A stretch of DNA of 32,152 nucleotides from JBNJGT01 sp964473285 (GTDB taxonomy: Archaea > Nanobdellota > Nanobdellia > Woesearchaeales > JACJVW01): positions 1-32,152 of the forward strand of contig CAYYOI010000015.1 in assembly GCA_964473285.1 (NCBI GenBank), written 5' to 3'. How positions within the stretch are numbered: position 1 is the stretch's first letter; the number at the start of each line of letters is the position of its first letter. A program made the position numbers and the translations under genes. Under the pieces are notes generated by a model that saw nothing but the letters and a program-made list of their open reading frames with translations, did no database searches and had not been told where the DNA came from. Positions 7,348-14,636 of the stretch are shown piece after piece.

Positions 7348-8277
7348 TTACTCTATGAATTTTCTGATTTCAACAGAATCAGCAATATTTGTTGTGTATC
7401 CGTATCTTAACTGGAAGTTGATTGTTGTCTTATAGTTTCCCGCTTCAACAGATACTCCTCCAGGCAATCTGCAGAAAGTAGTAGCTTTCCCATCACGCAA
7501 CTTTACAGGATTAGGCTCACAGTCCATGTTATGACCAGAAAGCTGAGCAACAGAAATTTCCACATCATTGAAATCCTTGTGTGAAAAGCTTTCTGAAGTG
7601 CATGCTTTTTCTGTTTTTCCTGAGTTTATGATTTGACCATCACCAACGTTTTTTATGGTAAGCTTATATTCTGGAGTTATGGTTGAGCTGTCATGAGCAA
7701 GCATCTGTGGCTTTATCTCTGTTATTGCAACAGGAGCCCCTGTCCCGCTGGAAGTCAAAGTTTCGATCTCACAGGATTTTTTTCTGTCTGTAGTCTCAAA
7801 TATATTGCTGTCTATACAGGTGCTTTCAGAGAATAAGGTATTGTAGTTGTAGCAAAGATTAATTGAGAGTAAGCTTGTCTGGGTCTCAACCATATCTTTG
7901 AGCTCTTTTGATTTCATCTGGATTACAGCTCTCTTTTTTTCACCTTCAGGATTTGTCTGATCCTTTCCCCTCAGTGACAAGGTTCCAAACTTCGTGGTTT
8001 TGGTATTTATATCATTCCATTCAAGAACATCAATAAATTCATCCTCGACAATTAAAGAGATGTATGATTCATTAACATCGCTTGCACCCCTATTCTCTAT
8101 AATAAATCCTACTGGAAAATTCTGCTTTTGCATCACTTGGTCCGGTGGAGAATCTCTTGCAAATTCCATGATGATCCCTTCAGAGCCTTTATAGATGTCT
8201 CTTTCATAGGTTCTATCTTCACCCTGCTGACAGGCAACAATAAAAATTACAATTCCTATCAACAATAATTTTTTCAT
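7348..8277 (-). CDS. Predicted lipoprotein, third gene of a surface operon
   Basis: About 309 aa. The N-terminus MKKLLLIGIVIFIVAC is a lipoprotein signal peptide with the lipobox cysteine at residue 16 (VACQQ). The exported part is beta-rich, with phrases such as FPVGFIIENRG and YKLTIKNVGDGQI that look like immunoglobulin-like/CARDB-type folds, and paired cysteines (CYNYN...STC, KSC, KAC, DCEPN, FCRL). No enzyme motif was seen. The start codon overlaps the stop of the 867-aa membrane protein gene as ATGA (8277-8274), which fixes the start and implies coupled translation. It is probably a partner of the two upstream surface proteins. I do not recognise a named family. Confidence 0.75.
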   Translation of the reverse strand: MKKLLLIGIVIFIVACQQGEDRTYERDIYKGSEGIIMEFARDSPPDQVMQKQNFPVGFIIENRGASDVNESYISLIVEDEFIDVLEWNDINTKTTKFGTLSLRGKDQTNPEGEKKRAVIQMKSKELKDMVETQTSLLSINLCYNYNTLFSESTCIDSNIFETTDRKKSCEIETLTSSGTGAPVAITEIKPQMLAHDSSTITPEYKLTIKNVGDGQIINSGKTEKACTSESFSHKDFNDVEISVAQLSGHNMDCEPNPVKLRDGKATTFCRLPGGVSVEAGNYKTTINFQLRYGYTTNIADSVEIRKFIE

Positions 8278-10877
8278 TGTGTACATATTGGGGTAAAGTC
8301 TCCTTCATTATCAATATGACAGTCTTGAGCACTATATTCACAGCAACTTATTAAGCACTCAGAACAATTCTTATCACATTCTTCTGGAACATATGTGAAT
8401 AACATATCAAATTCCTTTTGTCCATTATCTTTAGTGACAGTTAAAGGTACAGTATATTGACCACAATCAACATGTTCATTATTCCTGAAAAAAGTAAATG
8501 GGTTTTTGCTTCCATCATTCCCAATTTCATTTGTGGAATCAGGGAAATAACTGAAATCTCCTTGAAAATAATCGGTGAAATCTACCTTTGTCCCTGAACT
8601 GCTGCTGTCTCCTGTTACCTTGAATTCTAAAGGTTTATTTGGCGTAAGTTCACTAATATCCTCTTCACCCTCTTCACCCTCATCTCCTTCTTCACCAAGC
8701 AATGCTTCCCTATCCTCTATGCATCTTGCATCATCCCATCTGCACGAACCCTCTCCAACAGTAATATCTACTGCGTCTGTAGTAGTTTGCGCAAGGTCAT
8801 TGACAGAAACATCAATGACACAGCTCCCATTCTTTAGCCCGGTGCAATTCATAAACTGATTGTCCTTTATTGAGCAGCTGGCAACATCACAATCATCAGT
8901 AAGGCTATAATACAGGTAGACATCATTTGTCTCCTCATCATCAGAGACCTTATTAAGATCAACAATCTCAGTTCCACCTATATCAAGGAAAAGATGCGGT
9001 ATGTCCAGTTCAGGCTCAGTCTTCGCAGTTTCTTTCTCAAGTTCTGCCATATGCTTGCTTTTTGTAAGCCTAATTGATGTCTTTTCAGTTATTGTGTAAT
9101 TGTAATCTATTCCTGCCCTGAAATATCTTATTGATAGAGGACTCTCGCCAAGTATGGCTTTGATATCATTTTCTTCAATCATCAGTGGACATCTGATAGT
9201 CTGGCGTTCTTTGAAAGGAGGCAACTCATTTTCCAGATTGCATTCTACCGGATCAGTTCCAGTGCATGAGAATTCATATTCCCCGGAACAGTTTCCATCA
9301 AGAGAGATGTATGATGGAAGGGTTAATCTCACGTTCTCTATATTATTGACTTCACCATTCCAGTCATTTGTGAATGTGACTCCAAGTATAAGCTGCGTAT
9401 CCTTTTCATCAACCTGTATAAGTGTGTCCCGCAAGGAGATTCCAATCATTATAGGCCCATTGGTGTATATCGTTTTAGGCTCTTTGTCTTCAATCCCGTA
9501 ATTCTCCAGTGGATCTAGGTCCTCTACCCTCAATGCACTGTATTTTGTCCTGTCCATGAAATATATCTTCTGATAGGCTTCTGTCCTGAAATTGAATGCA
9601 GCCTCAATTGTGAAATCATGTGTTCCAGGCGTATACGTGTTACTATGGAATATGCAGTCAATAGAATATATCCCGTAATCAAGTGCTTGAAATTCTTTTG
9701 GCCTTAACTCATCTGCTTCCCTTTCTTCCTCTTCCCCTTCATCTGCAATGCACCTTGTTTTAACTGTTATATTCTGATTGTCAAGTGTCTGCACTTCAAT
9801 ATTGCTCCATATGTTTATTGGCTCATCGATAAACTGCTCAGTATGCCCTCTTTCTATATCTGTAAGCTTTACACCAAGCTCTTTTTGCGCATTCTGGTCA
9901 ATCGTTCCGGTATAGTATTCCTCCCTGTAAACCGCTGTAGTCCTGTTGTAGGTATCCCTTACAGATTCTTTCAGTAATCCCCATGAACTCATGGCGTTTG
10001 TATATGCTCCTTTTACAAAGTCAATAAAATCATTTGAAGCCGATTGGTCAATATAAGAAGACATATCCTCAGCTGCCAGGGCTTCTTGTCCTAAGCCAAA
10101 CATGTACACCGTAACAACAAATCCTATTAGTATTTTGCTGGCAACACCTCTGTGCATATCAGATGTGAAATATAGTACTGCAATGAACCAAACAGGCACC
10201 ATTCGCATTGGAAAAGCGGTGAGATCTGATATTGCAGATATTACAAAGAAGTCAACCACAATAAATAGGAAAAGAGTAATTTGTGCATTGAATTCATCCA
10301 CTGCCTTGGGTTTGACATAGGAGAAATAAAGGTAAAGTATGAATCCCATATGGAGAAGCGCTCCCAGATTGAACCCAGAAAACATTGCTACAGTGTAGAA
10401 TGCGATTTCTATCAAGGCAAAAGAGATCCATGTCCGTGTATTTCGTATATTATGGATTGCATAAAGCAAAAAAATTGTTGCAGTGACACCATTGAAAATA
10501 TGCCAGATTATATCAAGAGGATCATTTGCGATAAAAAAAGAGAACTCATCCCATGCTATCCCGTCGAATTTTGTCAGGAAAAAATCACTGAGCATAAGAA
10601 GTGTTGCTATTAGAAGTGGCCAGAAAGGTTCATTGCTTTTTGAGGGATGTCTTTCTCCTCCACCCCATAACATCTGGGAACCCGGAATTCCGTTTGGTTG
10701 ATCTGTTTGAGAAGGCATAGATTGTTGCATTGTCTGCTGCGCCTGCATTTGTGTTCTTATTTGATTATTCTGTTCAGCTTGTTGTTGCATTAATCTCTGA
10801 AGTCTTTGATTCTCTCTCTGAGTCTGATCCCTTTGGGCCTCATATTCCTCATTCCTTTCAGTTTCATCTTCAGACAT
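8274..10877 (-). CDS. Large polytopic membrane protein with cysteine-rich ectodomain
   Basis: 867 aa. Residues 1-60 are Gln/Glu-rich and likely coiled coil. About seven membrane helices lie between residues 85 and 263 (including FWPLLIATLLML, WISFALIEIAF, ITLFLFIVVDFFVI and ILIGFVVTVYMF). A roughly 600-residue extracytoplasmic part follows. It has beta-rich regions, an acidic linker (GEEGDEGEEGEED, near 740) and a C-terminal cysteine cluster (CDKNCSECLISCCE...C...C). No catalytic motif is visible. It starts 2 nt after the pilin-like gene stops and ends in an ATGA overlap with the lipoprotein gene, so the three form one operon. Function is unknown; the architecture suggests a membrane platform for a surface complex. 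Confidence 0.75.
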   Translation of the reverse strand: MSEDETERNEEYEAQRDQTQRENQRLQRLMQQQAEQNNQIRTQMQAQQTMQQSMPSQTDQPNGIPGSQMLWGGGERHPSKSNEPFWPLLIATLLMLSDFFLTKFDGIAWDEFSFFIANDPLDIIWHIFNGVTATIFLLYAIHNIRNTRTWISFALIEIAFYTVAMFSGFNLGALLHMGFILYLYFSYVKPKAVDEFNAQITLFLFIVVDFFVISAISDLTAFPMRMVPVWFIAVLYFTSDMHRGVASKILIGFVVTVYMFGLGQEALAAEDMSSYIDQSASNDFIDFVKGAYTNAMSSWGLLKESVRDTYNRTTAVYREEYYTGTIDQNAQKELGVKLTDIERGHTEQFIDEPINIWSNIEVQTLDNQNITVKTRCIADEGEEEEREADELRPKEFQALDYGIYSIDCIFHSNTYTPGTHDFTIEAAFNFRTEAYQKIYFMDRTKYSALRVEDLDPLENYGIEDKEPKTIYTNGPIMIGISLRDTLIQVDEKDTQLILGVTFTNDWNGEVNNIENVRLTLPSYISLDGNCSGEYEFSCTGTDPVECNLENELPPFKERQTIRCPLMIEENDIKAILGESPLSIRYFRAGIDYNYTITEKTSIRLTKSKHMAELEKETAKTEPELDIPHLFLDIGGTEIVDLNKVSDDEETNDVYLYYSLTDDCDVASCSIKDNQFMNCTGLKNGSCVIDVSVNDLAQTTTDAVDITVGEGSCRWDDARCIEDREALLGEEGDEGEEGEEDISELTPNKPLEFKVTGDSSSSGTKVDFTDYFQGDFSYFPDSTNEIGNDGSKNPFTFFRNNEHVDCGQYTVPLTVTKDNGQKEFDMLFTYVPEECDKNCSECLISCCEYSAQDCHIDNEGDFTPICTQ

Positions 10878-10879
10878 AT

Positions 10880-12550
10880 CTAATCAATATCCACATTAAT
10901 CTGCCTTATCTCAAGGTCACTCTTAGGAACGATTCTTATAGAATTTGTGCCTGGCTCAACAAAATCATTAATATTCTTTGTATACCTGTCATCTCGTGTT
11001 TCAAACCCAGTCTCATATCCATTGACATACATGCGAGCCTCTTTTCTTTCACCGCTTTCTGTGAATTTTATCTCCAGCAGAATATCTACGGATTCCAGTT
11101 CATTAGTCTTTTTTGAATCTTCGGTGTAATCACAATCAGGATCTCCTCTTTCTCCATCGTATCCACTCACGCAATAAGTGCATGAATCATAAGTGACTGA
11201 GTCGACACAAGTATAATCCACTCCTGTTATAGGCAGATCATCGCACCAGTATTGGTTTCCTTGCTGTTCAAAACAGCAGTCCTTATCATAGTTTGCATCA
11301 CATCCTGCAGGGCATCTATTATCCCTGTCATCACCACATAGTCCTTCGCATGCTTCTGGCGCCCTTCCATTCTCATCTTCATATCCTGATTTACACCTTT
11401 CACAAGTTCCTGAGTCTACATGCCCAACACACCTGTCATCAAGATATTCTGTCTTCAGGTCACACCAGTATGCTTCATCATAATATTCAAAACAACAGTC
11501 CGGATCTATATCCTCATTACAATCCTTTGGGCAGACACCATCAATTTCCCCGCACCTGTTTATATCCTCTTCTTTCTCATAAAACAACTCAGAATCCAGA
11601 TCAAAGTAATATGTTGGTTCCTGAACCTCGCTGAGTTCTGTTTGGACAGTAATAAGATCTATTACATAACTTCCTTTTTCTGTAGTGAAAGACACAGTAT
11701 TTTTGCCTGTATAAAGGTTTGAAGGGTTTATTGAGACCGTATTGAGTATTCCACAATCAGGCACTCCTTTGAAGATCTCTCTGTCATTGATATATGCCTT
11801 TAATAAGCCAACATGATTAGGGTTGCAGTTAGGATTAAACTTCAGGGAGGCTTTATCTATATTTTTTCCTTCTTCTGGAGGGATATAGAATGAGGTTTCA
11901 CTTGAACTCATACTTTTATCAATGATTGTTCCTGTTAACCTAAGATTCTCAAAATAATATTCATTCACTGTCCAGAATTTAAGGCCAACAGAAGACACAC
12001 TCAAAGTGATTGTATTTGTTCCTTCCTTTAGGATTGCAGGTTCAATCGAGACAGGCCCTACATTAAGGGATGATGCCTCATAGCCATATACTTCTTTACC
12101 ATTAACAGTTATGGTGAGGCTTCCGTCATAATCCCTTAGTGTAGCACTAAGGCTCACATCTCTTATCTCGTCCTTATCAAGATTGAATGTGATAGTCTTG
12201 TCTTTTGATTCAAACCAACCACTCTTGACATAGAAATCATCACTCTCAGTAAGAACCTGGGAGTTTTCTGTTTTATAGAGCGAAAAAGAAGGGATTTCAT
12301 ACTCATAGGTTGAAAGTGCCTGATAATCTATCTTGCCAGGATTTACCTGGAGAATATTCTCCCCTTTGTATTCTGTCACACTTGATGGTTCAGAGGGTCC
12401 TGGACCAACTTCAGATGGGCCATCACCAAGGAGTGCATCTCTTTCATCAGGCGGTAGGAAAAGTATATAAAATATCATTAATAGTGTAAGGATTGCAATA
12501 ACCATTGCAGCCTGGGAACCTGTCTCTTGCGCTTTACGGGATCTCATCAT
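10880..12550 (-). CDS. Pilin-like surface protein with duplicated Cys-rich domain
   Basis: 556 aa (in-frame ATG also at 12547). The N-terminus RSRKAQETGSQAAMVIAIL followed by LLMIFYILFLPP looks like a type IV pilin-like class III signal and hydrophobic helix (residues 3-33). Two beta-sandwich-like regions (about 60-210 and 215-310, with NGKEVYGYE and NDREIFKG) precede a tandem cysteine domain at residues 333-401 and 405-473. Both copies follow CP-x2-C...D-x-DCCFE...YWC...C-x2-C-x-SGY-(D/E). A third beta region ends the protein. It is the first gene of the surface operon and diverges from pelota. It probably anchors in the membrane with the rest outside. The pilin-like start is inferred; no processing evidence is visible. 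Confidence 0.75.
   Translation of the reverse strand: MMRSRKAQETGSQAAMVIAILTLLMIFYILFLPPDERDALLGDGPSEVGPGPSEPSSVTEYKGENILQVNPGKIDYQALSTYEYEIPSFSLYKTENSQVLTESDDFYVKSGWFESKDKTITFNLDKDEIRDVSLSATLRDYDGSLTITVNGKEVYGYEASSLNVGPVSIEPAILKEGTNTITLSVSSVGLKFWTVNEYYFENLRLTGTIIDKSMSSSETSFYIPPEEGKNIDKASLKFNPNCNPNHVGLLKAYINDREIFKGVPDCGILNTVSINPSNLYTGKNTVSFTTEKGSYVIDLITVQTELSEVQEPTYYFDLDSELFYEKEEDINRCGEIDGVCPKDCNEDIDPDCCFEYYDEAYWCDLKTEYLDDRCVGHVDSGTCERCKSGYEDENGRAPEACEGLCGDDRDNRCPAGCDANYDKDCCFEQQGNQYWCDDLPITGVDYTCVDSVTYDSCTYCVSGYDGERGDPDCDYTEDSKKTNELESVDILLEIKFTESGERKEARMYVNGYETGFETRDDRYTKNINDFVEPGTNSIRIVPKSDLEIRQINVDID
11132..11554 (-). repeat. Tandem duplication encoding two Cys-rich modules
   Basis: Two roughly 69-codon units 72 codons apart encode the cysteine modules of the pilin-like protein (residues 333-401 and 405-473). 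Both keep the DCCFE and YWC signatures and the same cysteine spacing, but most other residues differ, so the duplication is old. Confidence 0.7.
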
Positions 12551-12560
12551 AATCGAAAAA

Positions 12561-12593
12561 GTTTATAAGTCCAGGGTAATGACACTATATAAA
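12561..12593. promoter_or_regulatory. Overlapping divergent promoters (surface operon / pelota)
   Basis: Two TATA-like boxes, GTTTATAA (12561-12568) and TATATAAA (12586-12593), lie in the 57-nt divergent gap. Used outward across each other they would give leaders of roughly 12-16 nt for the pilin-like gene (-) and for pelota (+). The promoters would then overlap and probably compete. Confidence 0.4.
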
Positions 12594-12607
12594 TCTTTTT
12601 ATTCAAG

Positions 12608-13648
12608 ATGAAGAAACTCGCATCCCATAAAGGAGAGATGAAACTTGAGACCCAGGATCTTGAAGATATCTGGTATCTTAGCCAGGTGATAGATCCTGGA
12701 GATCATATTAGTGGCAAGACCTTTAGGAAGATCAAGCTCAGTGGTGAAGAAGAAAAGACCAGTGTGGAAAGGAAACCAATATTCCTTGAGATAAAGGTTG
12801 AGAAAGTGGAATTCTCAAACAACATTCTAAGGGTGAAAGGCACTGTCACTTCAGGCCCGGATGATGTTCCTCTGGGTTCATACCACACTTTCTCAATCGA
12901 CGAAGGAACCATTTTCAAGCTGCGAAAGGAACAATGGCTAAGTTTCCAAAAAGAGAAGATAAAAGAGGCCACAGAAGGTGCCCAGACCAGGATCCTGATG
13001 GTCGTATTTGACCGTGAAGAAGCCTATTTTGCCATGCTCAAGAAATATGGCTATGAGTTCCTATCATCAATCCAAGGAAATGTTTCAAAAAAAGATTATG
13101 CTAATCAGGGAAAAGGCGATTTTTACTCAGATATAAAGAAACAGATAATTGAATATGATACTCGTTATAACCTCACCCATATTATAGTTGGAAGTCCTGC
13201 CTTCTGGAGTGAAGAGCTTACCCGGCTACTTGATACTCAGCTCAAGAAAAAGGTTTTTACTGCCACAGTCCAGCATGTTGGAAGGAGTGGTTTTACTGAA
13301 CTTCTTAAGAGAGAAGAAGTTCAACGTGCTCTCAAGGATGAAAGGGTGGCAAAGGAGATGGAGGCAATCGAAACCCTCATGCAGCAGGTTGCTAAAGGCA
13401 ATGCAGCCTATGGTCTTGAAGAAGTAGGCTCAGCAGTTACTGCAGGTGCTGTGCAGACATTCCTCATAACAGATTCGTTTATATGGAAAGCCAGGGAAGA
13501 AGGGTACTTCACTCGCATCGAGAATATGATGCGCACAACAGACAAGCAGAAAGGAAATATTCTCATAATCTCCCATGACCATGAAGGAGGCAAGAAACTC
13601 GATGGTCTGGGGGGAATTGGTGCTATTCTAAGATTTCCAATCCACTAG
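12608..13648 (+). CDS. pelA: Pelota (aPelota), ribosome rescue factor
   Basis: 346 aa, the normal length. It has the three-domain eRF1-like layout: N-terminal Sm-like domain (EMKLETQDLEDIWYLSQVI through about residue 125), central domain (about 130-260, beginning TRILMVVFDREEAYFAML) and C-terminal domain ending with GNILIISHDHEGGKKLDGLGGIGAILRFPI. It lacks the GGQ motif of release factors, as expected for Pelota. The family works with aEF1A in archaea to split ribosomes stalled on truncated mRNA. The 3' end overlaps the convergent apbE by 21 nt. Confidence 0.95.
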   Translation: MKKLASHKGEMKLETQDLEDIWYLSQVIDPGDHISGKTFRKIKLSGEEEKTSVERKPIFLEIKVEKVEFSNNILRVKGTVTSGPDDVPLGSYHTFSIDEGTIFKLRKEQWLSFQKEKIKEATEGAQTRILMVVFDREEAYFAMLKKYGYEFLSSIQGNVSKKDYANQGKGDFYSDIKKQIIEYDTRYNLTHIIVGSPAFWSEELTRLLDTQLKKKVFTATVQHVGRSGFTELLKREEVQRALKDERVAKEMEAIETLMQQVAKGNAAYGLEEVGSAVTAGAVQTFLITDSFIWKAREEGYFTRIENMMRTTDKQKGNILIISHDHEGGKKLDGLGGIGAILRFPIH

Positions 13649-14560
13649 TTCTATACTCTTGTTATTGAAAACGAACAATGCAGAGACTCCCATAGCTCTT
13701 GCAAGTTCTTTACCTTCGTTTCCCATTACAAACAAAGCTGTAGAAAGAGCATCAGCCTGCGCAGCACTTGGTGCTATCACCGTGACCGATATGCATTCAT
13801 TGACAGATCTTCCTGTTTTTGGATCAACTATATGATGGAATTCCCTTGACTCATCAAAATAACGTTCATAATTTCCAGAGGTTGCAACTGCTTCATTCTT
13901 GACCTCAAAAGAGTCAATATATTCTTCTTTTTCATCAGGGTTTCTTAATGCACTCACCCAAGGGTCTCCTGAAGATTTCCTGCCATATGCAGCAATATCC
14001 CCTCCTGCATTGACTAATGCTGCAGATACGTTTTCTTCCTGAAGCGTTTCGATTGCCTTATCGATAGCATACCCTTTTGCAATACCTCCAAGATCGATTG
14101 TAGTATTCTTCAAAAATACACCTGTTTCATTGATAATGACTTTCTCCCAACCGACCCTTTCAAGCGCTTGGTCTATCTCCTTTTCACTAGGCGGCCCTCC
14201 ATTTGCAAAGCTTTTGTCATAAAGTGTTAGTATTGGCTTAATTGTAATATCAAAAGAGCCTTTGGAAATCTGGCTGTAATACACGCTTCGTCTCAATAAT
14301 CTTTTAAGTTCTTCATCCTCTGTGTATAGGAAACCTTCCTTGTTAAGGCTGTATATGGGGCTATCCTCGTGGATTGTAAATTTTTTTTCAACCCTATTTA
14401 TCTCTTTAAAAGCCGCTTCCATGGCTTCTTGTGCCTCTTTCTGGCTATCAGAAGAGACAGTGATGGTAACTATTGTATCCATCATCCTCTCAGAAGACTG
14501 ATATTCGATGGGAGTGCATCCAACAATAAAAACAATCACAAGTAATGGCAATAATCTCAT
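13628..14560 (-). CDS. apbE: FAD:protein FMN transferase ApbE (lipoprotein)
   Basis: 310 aa. A short signal ends in a lipobox cysteine (IVGCTP, C15), placing the enzyme on the outer face of the membrane. Family motifs: GSFDITIKP (101-109), DLGGIAKGYAIDKA (156-169) for FAD binding, VNAGGDIAAYG (183-193), HHIVDPKTG (242-250) and ADALSTALFVMG (269-280), whose D270 is a likely metal ligand. ApbE cleaves FAD and attaches FMN to a Thr in target proteins. The targets here are almost certainly RnfG and RnfD, encoded 3 kb away on the other strand. Its TATA box lies 26.5 nt before the ATG. It converges on pelota. Confidence 0.95.
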   Translation of the reverse strand: MRLLPLLVIVFIVGCTPIEYQSSERMMDTIVTITVSSDSQKEAQEAMEAAFKEINRVEKKFTIHEDSPIYSLNKEGFLYTEDEELKRLLRRSVYYSQISKGSFDITIKPILTLYDKSFANGGPPSEKEIDQALERVGWEKVIINETGVFLKNTTIDLGGIAKGYAIDKAIETLQEENVSAALVNAGGDIAAYGRKSSGDPWVSALRNPDEKEEYIDSFEVKNEAVATSGNYERYFDESREFHHIVDPKTGRSVNECISVTVIAPSAAQADALSTALFVMGNEGKELARAMGVSALFVFNNKSIELVDWKS

Positions 14561-14582
14561 AAATTAATGATTAGATGTGAGA

Positions 14583-14590
14583 TATAAAAA
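14583..14590 (-). promoter_or_regulatory. TATA box of apbE
   Basis: TTTTTATA is centred 26.5 nt before ATG 14560, consistent with a leaderless apbE transcript. Read in the other direction the same A/T block could help initiate the HD-GYP gene. Confidence 0.5.
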
Positions 14591-14611
14591 GGTTGTTGGT
14601 AAGATTTACAT

Positions 14612-14636
14612 ATTAGTAGTAACTCTTGATACTAAT
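14612..14636. promoter_or_regulatory. Inverted repeat over the HD-GYP gene start
   Basis: ATTAGTA, an 11-nt spacer and TACTAAT form a perfect 7-bp dyad. The right arm covers the ATG at 14635, so a bound protein would block initiation of the HD-GYP gene. The TTAGTA/TACTAA core also occurs in the palindromes near the AbrB gene. Confidence 0.4.

Noticed and set aside
10281..10613. Forward 110-aa cysteine-containing frame
   Set aside because: It is a shadow antisense to the membrane-helix region of the 867-aa protein, with no start signal or family motif.
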